A stretch of 14,738 nucleotides of DNA from Cellvibrionales bacterium UBA1969 (GCA_002339085.1 DDDX01000052.1:1-14738); one strand, 5' to 3'; shown: positions 1-7,628, counted from the stretch's first letter. The notes: generated by a model not told the origin, from the sequence alone. Translations and numbers: made by a program.

Positions 1-32
1 GGTCGGCGGTTCGAATCCGCCCCTTGCTACCA
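1..32 (+). tRNA. tRNA, 3' portion only (isotype not determinable)
   Basis: The window begins inside a tRNA gene. A 5-bp T stem GGCGG (5-9) pairs with CCGCC (17-21) around the T loop TTCGAAT (10-16). The 3' acceptor strand CCTTGCT follows (22-28), then discriminator A29 and an encoded CCA (30-32). Bases 1-4 (GGTC) fit the end of a short class I variable loop. The anticodon lies outside the window. A terminal U72 implies an A1-U72 pair, which occurs for example in bacterial tRNA-Ile and tRNA-Trp, but this is not enough to name the isotype. It converges on the - strand gene ending at 98. Confidence 0.9.
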
Positions 33-97
33 TTGTATGAATCACCTAGCTAAACGCCATCAAAAAGCCATCGCGTCACTTAAACCTTTTGCATCAT

Positions 98-409
98 TCA
101 AGCTCTGGGCGGCAAGCCATGCACCATGGTTAAGAATTGCATGTCAGTGCCGGCTCTACGGTGCTCAGACAGTGCTTGATAATCGGGATCGGCAAACCAG
201 TCTCTAGCTTGCTGCTCAGAGGGAAAACTAAAGATGATCATGCGGCCTTCTTGAGGCGTACCCTCTAAGGTATGCGTCTGATCGTCGTAAGTCACGAAGG
301 TTCCACCGTATTTTTTAAGCAGTGGAAAAAATCCTTTCTCATAAACCCTGTATTCTTCTGCATTGGTGACATGTAAGTTAACGACCATATAAACAGGAAC
401 ATCACTCAT
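98..409 (-). CDS. DUF1330 domain protein
   Basis: This 103-residue protein belongs to the DUF1330 family of small ferredoxin-like (dimeric alpha+beta barrel) proteins. The family signs are the opening beta strand PVYMVVNLHV, the E-x-Y-xx-Y segment (EEYRVY) and the central strand ending EGRMIIFSFPS. The downstream ARDWFADPDYQAL block with its W-x-x-x-P-x-Y pattern and a closing strand FLTMVHG also fit. Its biochemical role is not established. I set the start at ATG 409 rather than the in-frame ATG at 478, because GAGGA sits 6 bases upstream of 409 and the extra 23 residues do not resemble the family. It is the last gene of the - strand run and lies 156 bases beyond the stop of the ABM gene, with an inverted repeat between them. 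Confidence 0.85.
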   Translation of the reverse strand: MSDVPVYMVVNLHVTNAEEYRVYEKGFFPLLKKYGGTFVTYDDQTHTLEGTPQEGRMIIFSFPSEQQARDWFADPDYQALSEHRRAGTDMQFLTMVHGLPPRA

Positions 410-488
410 GTTATTTCCTCTAAATCCAGATATCGATACTGAATACCCTCTGCAAAAGACTATTACCGAAGGCGGCATATCATAATAA

Positions 489-508
489 CTTAGCGCTTGA
501 TCGCTAAG
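489..508. repeat. Inverted repeat between the ABM and DUF1330 genes
   Basis: CTTAGCG (489-495) and CGCTAAG (502-508) form a perfect 7-bp stem around a 6-base loop. It lies 58 bases past the ABM stop codon and about 80 bases before the DUF1330 start. There is no uridine tract on either strand, so it is either a weak transcript-end hairpin for the ABM gene or an operator for DUF1330. The sequence does not decide between these. Confidence 0.35.
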
Positions 509-565
509 CTCTTAACTAAAGACAGAAAAAATCAGCCTAGACTAACAACCATCATTTAGCGACGC

Positions 566-859
566 TTAAATCGTTAAATCATCATAATAACGAATACTCG
601 GCGCTGAGGCCATTAATGCTCCCAATGATTCCAAGGTGCCCTGCTCGGCTCGCCAAGCAACATAGGCCTCATAGTCGGCGCGGGTCTGCCATTGCTCAAG
701 CAATATCAGATTCGCTGGATCATCTTGATTGGCCAACACCTTAACTTCTATACAGCCAGCGTAGCTGCGAGTATCAGGCAATATAGCCTCAAAGGTAGCT
801 CTTAATTCATCGGCACATTCAGGCTTAGCTTGAACCTCTAAGATAATATTGATACTCAT
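566..859 (-). CDS. Antibiotic biosynthesis monooxygenase (ABM) domain protein, putative quinol monooxygenase type
   Basis: This 97-residue single-domain protein has the length and pattern of the ABM family (YgiN-like). It opens with a beta strand (INIILEVQAKPE), then a helix ending FEAILPDTRSYAGCIEVKV. The strand NLILLEQWQTRADYEAYVAWR follows, with the family's W-x-x-x-x-x-[YF]-x-x-[YH] run, and the protein ends in a short region (SIRYYDDL). Members form dimeric alpha+beta barrels; known ones oxidise quinols or polyketides without a bound cofactor, but many have no assigned substrate. The start ATG at 859 has a weak GAGA-type ribosome site about 9 bases upstream. It follows the methyltransferase gene by 46 bases and is probably co-transcribed with it. 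The exact substrate cannot be inferred. Confidence 0.85.
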   Translation of the reverse strand: MSINIILEVQAKPECADELRATFEAILPDTRSYAGCIEVKVLANQDDPANLILLEQWQTRADYEAYVAWRAEQGTLESLGALMASAPSIRYYDDLTI

Positions 860-905
860 ATTTTTTCTCTTTTAATAATTGCCAGTGATAGTAAAAACTG
901 TCTAT

Positions 906-1529
906 TTAACTGTTTTTTTTAAGCCTAAAGTAACTGAAGCTTTGAGTTGATTGTGCCGGTGTTATATGATTTTCTGTCATCTGGTCGAGCAATGTAAACC
1001 CGTCGCCAAGCGCCATGCAGATTTTATCCGCATCGTATTGCACAGTCGGTAAACCACTGCATTGATTCGGCCCACCTATGGAAAAAGTTGCAATAACAGC
1101 ATATCCGCCCGGCATCAATGCTTGTTTTAAAGCCGCCACATAGGCACGACGATCTTGCTCAATTGTTAAGAAGTGAAACACCGCACGGTCATGCCATACA
1201 CGGTATTTTCTACTCGGTGTAAATTGCGTGACATCATCAACTAACCATTCGATATCCTTGCACGCACCAGCCAATCGATGTTTAGATATCTGCAAAGCAG
1301 CGGCAGAAATATCCAATATCGATAATTGTGAAAACCCCGCATCAACCAATTGATCCACCAGTACCGATGCGCCGCTACCAATATCAATAACAGGATCAGT
1401 CAAGCAAGAAGCAGATTTTTTTATCAATTGAAACGAGCCCGATGCTTGCTGTTGATACCAGCTCACACTGTCTGATGACTTCTGTTGATATATTTTTTGC
1501 CAATAATCAGTGCGGTTAATATTTTGCAT
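906..1529 (-). CDS. Class I SAM-dependent methyltransferase
   Basis: This 207-residue protein is a Rossmann-fold methyltransferase. Motif I, VIDIGSGAS (47-55), binds SAM. The acidic end of strand 2 is in ILDIS (71-75), WLVDDV (95-100) supplies the adenine-contact acidic pair, and motif III-like LMPGGYAVIATF lies at 138-149. The N-terminal W-x-x-x-Y plus SVSWYQ (21-26) and the later FS-x(5)-QCSGLP-x(4)-YD block (149-166) are typical of a widespread bacterial family of about 200 residues, distantly like TehB and the SWY-type lysine methyltransferases. The target is unknown. The start ATG at 1529 has no strong ribosome site, so an alternative start is possible, though the N-terminal motif supports this one. 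An AT-rich gap of 88 bases (1530-1617) separates it from the upstream gene and could hold its own promoter. Confidence 0.88.
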   Translation of the reverse strand: MQNINRTDYWQKIYQQKSSDSVSWYQQQASGSFQLIKKSASCLTDPVIDIGSGASVLVDQLVDAGFSQLSILDISAAALQISKHRLAGACKDIEWLVDDVTQFTPSRKYRVWHDRAVFHFLTIEQDRRAYVAALKQALMPGGYAVIATFSIGGPNQCSGLPTVQYDADKICMALGDGFTLLDQMTENHITPAQSTQSFSYFRLKKNS

Positions 1530-1617
1530 TACTGGAACACCAAGAAAAACTATTTTTTTAAAACCATTTCAGTCTACCTATGATCATGTAAAAAATATAA
1601 TATTAATATAACGATCT

Positions 1618-2118
1618 TTAGGTAAATAATGTGCCATTTTCAGCGGTTAGCTCAAACACCGGCAGTGTCCGCGGGTATTGATTTGCCCATTGTTGATAAC
1701 GACTGTAAACAGGGGCGTAGCGACAACAAATAGCGAACATAGCATCGCGCTCATCACCGCTTAAGGATCGCACCTTCACGGCATACTGTCGACGCCTATA
1801 ACGAATAGCGGTTTGGGTACTGGCACGTAAATTATGCGCCCAGTGTGGATCGATACGTGTACCACCCCGTGAACCGACCACTAACAAACTGCCAGTGCCG
1901 GTGGGAAAAACGGGCAATACTGTCGAGCGAGCCAAACCTGTTTTTCTTCCCGTCGAGGTTAATATGCAAGGGTTGTTATAGCCTGATTTATCGTCTTTCG
2001 TGAACACCCAAATAATAGGCGAGAACGATAGCCAACGCACACACCAGACATCGGTGATGCGACCTATATTAGAGCCGCCAAACCACCGGATAAATCTCTG
2101 TATAGGGGATATTTTCAT
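1618..2118 (-). CDS. Nitroreductase/deazaflavin-dependent oxidoreductase family protein (Ddn/FDOR-like)
   Basis: This 166-residue protein matches the F420-type flavin/deazaflavin oxidoreductase family (formerly DUF385, which includes mycobacterial Ddn), with a split beta-barrel fold. The hallmarks are LTSTGRKTGLARST (53-66), the strand SLLVVGSRGGTRIDPHWAHNL (77-97) with its G-x-x-x-x-P-x-W-x-x-N-L signature, and a C-terminal YAPVYSRYQ...R-x-x-PVFEL block (134-157). Actinobacterial members reduce substrates with F420H2; proteobacterial homologues are common but their cofactor is mostly untested. Its ATG is 3 bases past the stop of the METTL7-like methyltransferase, and no clear ribosome site is visible, so translation is probably coupled. 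A basic, aromatic N terminus (RFIRWFGG, then WCVRWLSFSPIIWVF) may associate with membrane. Confidence 0.87.
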   Translation of the reverse strand: MKISPIQRFIRWFGGSNIGRITDVWCVRWLSFSPIIWVFTKDDKSGYNNPCILTSTGRKTGLARSTVLPVFPTGTGSLLVVGSRGGTRIDPHWAHNLRASTQTAIRYRRRQYAVKVRSLSGDERDAMFAICCRYAPVYSRYQQWANQYPRTLPVFELTAENGTLFT

Positions 2119-2121
2119 AAC

Positions 2122-2751
2122 TTAATTAAGCGGCTTTACGGCGATACCGTGAATCGATGAGCGAACAATGGCCGGCACCGAGTCAGGCATGGCGTCGCGC
2201 TGAATTTTGACAAACTCAAAACCTGCCCTGAGCATGGCATTTTCTGTTTCACGATTAAGGTGGCAATTGCCGGCGAATTTCCGCCACAAGGGAGTCAACC
2301 ACTCTTGCCAGCGACGCGCTTTCGAATCCGTTTTCGCGGCAACATGCTCGATAAAAAGATAACGACCACCCGGTTTTAAAACTCGATAAATTTCAGCCAA
2401 ACTACGATCCATATTAGCAACCGAACAACACACCAATGATGCTATTACATAATCAAAGCGGTTATCGTCGAGGGGCAGTTTCTCAGCCTGCAAACTGATC
2501 AAGCAAATATCATCGCGCTGAATTAACGCAACTTTTTTTTCTAATTGCTTGCGCATCGCAGCATCGGGCTCGGATAACAGTAAGCGAACATCATTACTCG
2601 GGTAATATGCCAAATTAGCACCCGTGCCCGCGCCAATTTCTAACACTTCACCTTTCACTTCAGCTAATAGCTCAGTCCGCCAATCATGCAAGCAAGCTTT
2701 TTCAAGTCCTGACATAAACCTATCATAAAAAAAAGTATTTAATGCTGACAC
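2122..2751 (-). CDS. SAM-dependent methyltransferase, METTL7 (TMT1)-like
   Basis: The protein has class I methyltransferase motif I VLEIGAGTGAN and, beyond the generic fold, a set of features shared with animal METTL7A/B: ...LVCCSV, E-x-x-RVLKPGG, FIEHVAA, W-x-x-x-L-x-PLW, G-N-C-x-L-x-RET and a closing H-G-x-A-V-K. Animal METTL7 proteins are thiol S-methyltransferases, so a small-molecule thiol or other hydrophobic substrate is plausible, but this is inference. The ORF can begin at GTG 2760, where AGGA touches the start codon with no spacer. I prefer GTG 2751 (codon 4 of that frame), because TAGGAG then lies 8 bases upstream. It follows the crotonase stop by 45 bases and precedes the Ddn-like gene by 3 bases, so the three probably form one operon. 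Confidence 0.88.
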   Translation of the reverse strand: MSALNTFFYDRFMSGLEKACLHDWRTELLAEVKGEVLEIGAGTGANLAYYPSNDVRLLLSEPDAAMRKQLEKKVALIQRDDICLISLQAEKLPLDDNRFDYVIASLVCCSVANMDRSLAEIYRVLKPGGRYLFIEHVAAKTDSKARRWQEWLTPLWRKFAGNCHLNRETENAMLRAGFEFVKIQRDAMPDSVPAIVRSSIHGIAVKPLN

Positions 2752-2796
2752 TACGCGCACTCCTAAAGCTTGGTTGACTCATATAAGTCTAAGGAA

Positions 2797-3618
2797 CTAT
2801 TTTCCTTGAAAAACAGCCGGCCGTTTTTCTTTAAATGCTTTCATGCCCTCACGTGCATCGTCAGAGGCAAATACGGGATTCGCTAACTCATCTGACTGCA
2901 GCATCGCTGCTGGTTCAGCAACATCAGTTTGAATCTCACGTAAAGAACGGGTAATAGCTTTTAATGCCAACGGGCCAGTATCGCACAATTCTTCGGCTAT
3001 GCGTTTTGCTTCAGCTAAACTTTCACCCTTGGGTACTAAGCGATTAACTAAACCCCACTCTAAGGCCTCTTGCGCGGTGATATGACGGCCCAGCAACACG
3101 ATCTCTGCAGCTAAGCAGTAGGGTATCTGCCTAGGTAAGCGGATACTCGAGCCAGCCATAGGATATAAACCTCTGGCCACTTCAGTGACACCAAAAGTGG
3201 CATCTTCAGCCGCAACACGTAAATCGGTGCCAGCTAAAATTTCTGTTCCACCGGCTAAGGCATAACCCTCGACGGCTAAGATAAGCGGTTTAATGGGTCG
3301 GTTATCGCGCAACAAAGCCTGCCAATGCACATTAGGCACCTCACCCATTAAAGTCATAAATTCTTCGGTGCTTTTTTGTTGGCCATCAGCGCCCGCTTTT
3401 AAGTCCATTCCGGCGCAAAACGTATCGCCGTTAGCCGTTAAAATCGCACACATCAACTCGTCATCTTCATCGAGTAAACGCCAAGCCTTGTACATCCCTA
3501 ACAACATTTCGGGGCTGAAAGCATTTTTTGCCTCAGGTCTATTGAGGGTCACAACCAAAGTACGGCCATGCTTTTCGATAATACAGTTTTTAGTGCTGAT
3601 ACTTAGCTCTTCGCTCAT
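2797..3618 (-). CDS. Enoyl-CoA hydratase/isomerase (crotonase) family protein
   Basis: This 273-residue protein is a full-length crotonase. The oxyanion-hole segment FCAGMDLKAG is at 67-76 and the second CoA/oxyanion segment GYALAGGTEILAGTDLR at 118-134. Both catalytic glutamates of 2-enoyl-CoA hydratase have counterparts: E126 in GGTEIL and E146 in VTEVARGLYP. The family's C-terminal AREGMKAFKEKRPAVF end is present. Hydratase activity on an enoyl-CoA is therefore expected, with chain type unknown. I use ATG 3618, preceded by AGGGA 6 bases upstream, not the in-frame ATG at 3678, whose 20 extra residues do not look like family sequence. It lies 100 bases downstream of rlmB and heads the METTL7-like and Ddn-like genes. 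Confidence 0.93.
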   Translation of the reverse strand: MSEELSISTKNCIIEKHGRTLVVTLNRPEAKNAFSPEMLLGMYKAWRLLDEDDELMCAILTANGDTFCAGMDLKAGADGQQKSTEEFMTLMGEVPNVHWQALLRDNRPIKPLILAVEGYALAGGTEILAGTDLRVAAEDATFGVTEVARGLYPMAGSSIRLPRQIPYCLAAEIVLLGRHITAQEALEWGLVNRLVPKGESLAEAKRIAEELCDTGPLALKAITRSLREIQTDVAEPAAMLQSDELANPVFASDDAREGMKAFKEKRPAVFQGK

Positions 3619-3718
3619 CTTTAATCCCTGTGAGTAATAATGAAATAATAAAGAATATTCTAACCAGTTAAGGCGCATTACAGCGTTAAATTATTGTCAA
3701 CCAAGGCGTATTAAGTGC

Positions 3719-4513
3719 CTAACTAGAGGGGCGCGGAGCTGATTGCCGTTGGCGCAAGGCTTCAAACAACGATACCCCTGCAGCGACGGATACATTGAGA
3801 CTTTCAACTGCGCCGCTTATTGGAATCGAGAACAGACTGTCACAGCGTTCGCGCGTTAAGCGGCGTAAGCCAACGCCCTCAGCACCCATCACTAATGCGG
3901 CATTCACCGTTAAATCAAGCTGAAAAAGACTTTGTTCAGCTTCGCCCGCAGCACCCATAACCCATACGCCGGCTGCCTGTAAATTTTTGATCGCACGGGC
4001 TAAATTTTTCACGACTACCAAGGGTGTGGTCTCGGCTGCACCACTGGCAACTTTTCTAACTACTGGCGTTAGGCCGACCGCATTGTCTTTGGGTATAACC
4101 ACGGCATGCGCCCCTGCCGCATCAGCCGAGCGCAAGCAAGCACCTAAATTATGCGGGTCTGTCACGCCATCCAAAATTAACAATAGCAGTGGAGAATCAT
4201 TGCGCCTAACCAAGGCATCGAGAAAACTTTCATCTTGCGCCTGCGAGGGCCGACACGAAGCGACCACCCCTTGATGATTAGGCACTTCATCCTCGTCACG
4301 ACTATTGGAGCTGGCAAGTAAGGCAAGCAATTCTGGCTTACTCACTGTCACAATAGCAATTTTAGCCTGCTGGGCAGCGCCGATAATGGCCGCCAAGCGC
4401 TGATCATCACGCCCTGACTGCAAATAAACTTGTTCAATTGATCGAGCATTATGCTTAATCATTTCGGCAACGGCATTAATGCCGTAAACATATTCTAAAC
4501 TAAGTTCTGACAT
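3719..4513 (-). CDS. rlmB: 23S rRNA (guanosine-2'-O-)-methyltransferase RlmB
   Basis: This 264-residue SpoU/TrmH-family enzyme 2'-O-methylates G2251 in the peptidyl-transferase P loop of 23S rRNA. The N terminus has the substrate-binding domain with YVYGINAVAEMI (8-19). The three SPOUT motifs follow: LDGVTDPHNLGACLRSADAAG (114-134, catalytic Asn122 and Arg128), ALVMGAEGVGLRR (206-218) and SIPISGAVESLNVSVAAGVSLFEA (229-252), which form the deep trefoil knot that binds SAM. The length fits the family. GAGG lies 4 bases before ATG 4513. In E. coli and Pseudomonas rlmB directly follows rnr; here rnr lies about 8.7 kb upstream in the same orientation, so this copy must be read from a different promoter, probably in 4514-4641, which it shares back-to-back with the yhhQ-like gene. 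Confidence 0.97.
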   Translation of the reverse strand: MSELSLEYVYGINAVAEMIKHNARSIEQVYLQSGRDDQRLAAIIGAAQQAKIAIVTVSKPELLALLASSNSRDEDEVPNHQGVVASCRPSQAQDESFLDALVRRNDSPLLLLILDGVTDPHNLGACLRSADAAGAHAVVIPKDNAVGLTPVVRKVASGAAETTPLVVVKNLARAIKNLQAAGVWVMGAAGEAEQSLFQLDLTVNAALVMGAEGVGLRRLTRERCDSLFSIPISGAVESLNVSVAAGVSLFEALRQRQSAPRPSS

Positions 4514-4543
4514 ATTGCCTCACTATACTACGAATAACAATTC

Positions 4544-4580
4544 CAATGACACAATCAGCTTTTGTCTTAAGCCGTCATTG
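4544..4580. repeat. Inverted repeat in the divergent rlmB / yhhQ-like intergenic region
   Basis: CAATGAC (4544-4550) and GTCATTG (4574-4580) are perfect 7-base complements 23 bases apart. The right arm continues as TTAT, complementary to ATAA a little further out on the left (4534-4537), so the arms read as ATAACAA...CAATGAC against GTCATTGTTAT. It sits between two divergent starts (4513 and 4642), so an operator or a leader hairpin is possible. The flanking sequence 4514-4641 contains TATACT- and TATAAC-like hexamers, but no convincing -35/-10 pair. I see no preQ1-type riboswitch. Confidence 0.4.
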
Positions 4581-4641
4581 TTATACTCTTCATTATAACG
4601 TATAAATACGGTGTAAATACTATTGATGATGAGGTTTCCTT

Positions 4642-5424
4642 TTGAGCTGTAGTCCAATTCCACCCCACGCTGGCATTGATGAAAACGTTTTACTCGAACG
4701 CCGTGAACGGGTTTTTTTCTGCCTCGCAGCGCTGTTTATTTGTGCAATGACACTACTTAACGTCTTGGGCATTACTCGGTTCATTCAACTCGGTCCTATG
4801 CAATTAGCGATCGGCGTATTACCCTATCCATTAACATTTTTATGCACCGATTTAATTTGCGAGTTTTATGGCCGTAAAAGAGCTAATTTTGTTGTAACTG
4901 TCGGACTAGTACTCAACTTTTTTATTTTAGGATTTTTATGGATAGGAAATCAGATTCCTTCCGTTCCCGAAGTAGCTATGCCACCATGGCAGGTTTTAAA
5001 ACTTGCTGAAGGCGTAAACCTACCTTCAGGTCAGAATATTGTTGGTCAAATTGAGCTTTTCCAATTAATTTATCAAATTACTGCTGGCGCTGTGTTCGCT
5101 TCAATGATTGCTTATTTTGCCGCGCAGTATACTGACGTTAAACTGTTCCATTTTTGGAAAACCCTCACTAAGGGTAAGCACCTTTGGCTGAGAAACAACT
5201 TTAGCACATTGGTCAGTCAAGCCGTCGATTCAATCATGGTCATATCCATTACCTTTGGCGCCGCTTTTTTCGCCGGTGATATTGCTTTTAAGGCTTTACT
5301 CGTGTTGATTGGCAGCAATTACCTCTTTAAAATGACCGTTGCTTTAGTCGATACAGGCCCATTTTATTTATTAGTGCATCACTTAAAGCACTATTTACAA
5401 ATTGACAATACCCAAGTTGACTAA
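4642..5424 (+). CDS. Queuosine precursor transporter, YhhQ/VUT family
   Basis: This 260-residue integral membrane protein has about six hydrophobic segments (near 25-45, 55-72, 83-104, 139-162, 190-211 and 216-246). The YhhQ signatures are clear: LPYPLTFLCTDLICEFYGR (60-78), WLRNNFSTLVSQAVDS (182-197) and the terminal DTGPFYLLVH (237-246). Family members import queuosine precursors (preQ0/preQ1) across the inner membrane for tRNA modification. The start is TTG 4642: GAGG lies 7 bases upstream, the two ATGs just before are out of frame, and the next in-frame Met is residue 36. The N-terminal extension of about 20 residues is longer than in E. coli YhhQ. The downstream crotonase starts 34 bases after the stop. 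A functional tie to the QueD-like gene at 10002 is only inferred. Confidence 0.92.
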   Translation: MSCSPIPPHAGIDENVLLERRERVFFCLAALFICAMTLLNVLGITRFIQLGPMQLAIGVLPYPLTFLCTDLICEFYGRKRANFVVTVGLVLNFFILGFLWIGNQIPSVPEVAMPPWQVLKLAEGVNLPSGQNIVGQIELFQLIYQITAGAVFASMIAYFAAQYTDVKLFHFWKTLTKGKHLWLRNNFSTLVSQAVDSIMVISITFGAAFFAGDIAFKALLVLIGSNYLFKMTVALVDTGPFYLLVHHLKHYLQIDNTQVD

Positions 5425-5458
5425 GCTCGCCATCAACTCTTAAACGAGAATTCTTATT

Positions 5459-6133
5459 ATGCCAAATTGCAGCCTCAGTAATGAACGAACGAGCAATAGT
5501 GCAATCATGACACTAACAATGCACAATGAAGGTAAATTTAATCCCACCAGTTTGGCTGAGTTTAATCAGGCTTTAGATGAAGTATTAGCTGATGAAAGCC
5601 TAACTGGCTTGCTTATCAGTGGAGAAGAAAAAATCTTTGCCCAAGGTCTAGACCTTGAATATCTCACCGCCGAAAAACCTGATATTGCCATGGAATTTGT
5701 TCACCAATGCATGCAAATGATTGGTCGACTACTTAGCTTTCCGATGCCTGTGGTGTCGGTTATAAACGGACATGCTTTTGGCTTGGGCGCCATGATTGCG
5801 CTGGCCAGCGATTACCAAGTTATGCGTGAAGACCGCGGTTATTTTTGCCTACCTGAAGTGAATTTAGGTATGGTGTTAATCCCATCAATGAACGCTTTAG
5901 TGATCAACAAAATGAATAATAAAGCGGTCCGTGATAGCTTACTGACTGGCAGCAAGATCAGTGGACCAAGTGCAAAGGTTGCTGGTTTTATTGATCAATG
6001 CTGTTCACTGGACACGATTTTTATTGAAGCGGAAAAAATTATTGCACCGATGCTTGGAAAAAATCGTCACGCAGTGGGTGGTTTAAAAGAAGGTATCAAC
6101 CAAGCAATTCTGGCCCATATCAACCCCGCCTAA
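5459..6133 (+). CDS. Short enoyl-CoA delta-isomerase-like crotonase family protein
   Basis: This 224-residue crotonase is about 40 residues shorter than usual and most like the peroxisomal ECI-type isomerases. It has the oxyanion segment IFAQGLDLEYL (59-69), NGHAFGLGAMIALASDY (103-119) and RGYFCLPEVNLGMVL (126-140). By alignment to crotonase, the first catalytic Glu position holds Met112, while the second is kept as Glu133. One acidic residue is the pattern expected of a delta3,delta2-enoyl-CoA isomerase rather than a hydratase. The C-terminal trimerisation helices are abbreviated. ATG 5459 has CGAGAA about 9 bases upstream; ATG at 5507 is an alternative. It follows the transporter by 34 bases and is probably co-transcribed with it. 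The specific substrate is unknown. Confidence 0.85.
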   Translation: MPNCSLSNERTSNSAIMTLTMHNEGKFNPTSLAEFNQALDEVLADESLTGLLISGEEKIFAQGLDLEYLTAEKPDIAMEFVHQCMQMIGRLLSFPMPVVSVINGHAFGLGAMIALASDYQVMREDRGYFCLPEVNLGMVLIPSMNALVINKMNNKAVRDSLLTGSKISGPSAKVAGFIDQCCSLDTIFIEAEKIIAPMLGKNRHAVGGLKEGINQAILAHINPA

Positions 6134-6314
6134 AATCGATTCAGCTAGACACGAATTATCTAAGCTTGAATCCTAATAGGCTATCGCATTAAGGAATAGT
6201 TTTTACGTTTAAAGCAACCTTATAAGATCGGCCTGTGATACCATAGGCTTATTATTGTAAATTCCTTATCATAACCTTTATTACCGCATTAAAATTCTTG
6301 GATAGTCATTGTCT
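6134..6314. other. Intergenic region before the MFS gene
   Basis: These 181 AT-rich bases separate the isomerase stop from the MFS start. I see no terminator and no convincing -35/-10 pair; ACCTTATAAGAT and CTTATCAT are -10-like but lack a partner at a normal distance. The inverted copies AAGGAAT (6191-6197) and ATTCCTT lie far apart and I give them no meaning. The gap is long enough to hold a promoter for the MFS gene. Confidence 0.3.
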
Positions 6315-7586
6315 ATGTCGCCCGATCAATCAAACCAACCAATGAGTCATTGGCGACAATCATTGCACACCTTAAATATTCCATCGTTTCGTCTTTTTAT
6401 TGCCAGTAATGCCGCGTTTTTTCTAGCCATGCAGGGACAAGTACTAACCCGAACGTTTTTAGCATGGGAGTTAACCCATGATGAAATGTCATTGGCCTAC
6501 ATCAATATTGCTTTCGCTATTCCAATGCTGCTTTTTTCATTAATCGGCGGCGTATTGGGTGATCGCTTTGATCGAAAAAAAATCGTCATGACAGGTCAAG
6601 TATTTGTAGTAGCCAATGAAAGCTGGGTATTAATACTACTTCTGACTGACAGCCTAACATTTTGGCACTTACTGATCGCCGGAGTTTTAGGCGGCACGAT
6701 CGTACCGCTGATCATGCCAGCCCGCTCGGCTTTAGTCTATAACTTAGTCGGCGAAAAGAGACTCGGCAGCGCAATGGCGCTCTCTAGCGGTGTGGTTAAT
6801 TTATCGAGAGTGCTTGGGCCGGCAATAATGGGTGTTGCGATTAGCTTTTTTTCAATTAAGGGCGCCTACATTATTTCAATTGCCTTATTCACATTAGCAT
6901 TATTTTTCATGACTGCAATCCATTATCAGCCAATAAAAAAAAATTACGACCACGGCAACATTCGTCAAGAAGTCATGCTAGGTATACGCTACATCACTGG
7001 CTACCAGCCATTACTGGTTTGTGTCAGTTTTGGCTTACTGCCAATGTTACTAGCGCTACCCGTTCAAAACTTACTGGTCGTTTTTGCTGATCTCGTTTGG
7101 AACGTCGGCGAGCGTGGCCTTGGTTTACTGATGGGTGTTTCTGGTCTTGGCGGTGTACTGGGATCCTTCTGGGTTGCCTGTCGCGGCGAACGTACTGATC
7201 GTACTCAACTGATGCTAATTAGTACTGCATCTTTTGGCCTGCTATTAATTGTATTTGCCTTGAGTAAAAACTTTTATCTCGCCTTAATTCCACTTTTTTT
7301 GGCTAACGCAGCCGCCAGTGCCAGTCAAACCTTAAACAATACTATGGCGCAAATTCTTGTCACTGACGAACAGCGCGGTCGCGTATCCGCTTTTATGCTG
7401 ATGGCCTTTGGTCTCACACCATTAGGCGTTTTACCTATGGCCTATCTCGCTCAACTGGTCGGCATTCAAAGCTCAACTGTTGTCGCATCAATGGCTTTAT
7501 TAGCTGCAATTAGTCTGTTTTATTGGCAGAGCCAATACTTAAAAAAATTAGATACTTTTGTGACGTCTAAGCTCGCTGCCAATTAA
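6315..7586 (+). CDS. MFS transporter, DHA3 / EntS-type exporter
   Basis: This protein of about 423 residues is a 12-helix major facilitator. A soluble N terminus (SHWRQSLHTLNIPSFRLF) precedes helix 1, as in MFS_3/DHA3 members such as the enterobactin exporter EntS. The inter-helix 2-3 motif A, GGVLGDRFDRKK, is intact, and PLIMPARSALVYNLVGE followed by SRVLGPAIMG is typical of the DHA3 group. A second-half SGLGGVLGSFWVA mirrors the first. Export of a small hydrophobic compound by proton antiport is the likely role, with substrate unknown. I start at ATG 6315, with GGATAG 9 bases upstream; the in-frame TTG at 6309 leaves only 3 bases to that site. The SRPBCC gene follows after 86 bases. Confidence 0.9.
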   Translation: MSPDQSNQPMSHWRQSLHTLNIPSFRLFIASNAAFFLAMQGQVLTRTFLAWELTHDEMSLAYINIAFAIPMLLFSLIGGVLGDRFDRKKIVMTGQVFVVANESWVLILLLTDSLTFWHLLIAGVLGGTIVPLIMPARSALVYNLVGEKRLGSAMALSSGVVNLSRVLGPAIMGVAISFFSIKGAYIISIALFTLALFFMTAIHYQPIKKNYDHGNIRQEVMLGIRYITGYQPLLVCVSFGLLPMLLALPVQNLLVVFADLVWNVGERGLGLLMGVSGLGGVLGSFWVACRGERTDRTQLMLISTASFGLLLIVFALSKNFYLALIPLFLANAAASASQTLNNTMAQILVTDEQRGRVSAFMLMAFGLTPLGVLPMAYLAQLVGIQSSTVVASMALLAAISLFYWQSQYLKKLDTFVTSKLAAN

Positions 7587-7628
7587 TAAAAATTATTAAT
7601 TATCAATTTATATAATTATGCTTATCAT

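Noticed and set aside
2321..2330. TTCGAATCCG, identical to bases 10-19 of the partial tRNA, as a possible attachment-site duplication
   Set aside because: It is only ten bases, lies inside the METTL7-like coding sequence, and neither an integrase nor a longer tRNA-end match is present.
4514..4641. preQ1 riboswitch upstream of the yhhQ-like transporter
   Set aside because: The compact C-rich stem-loop and A-rich tail pattern are absent; only a simple inverted repeat is seen.
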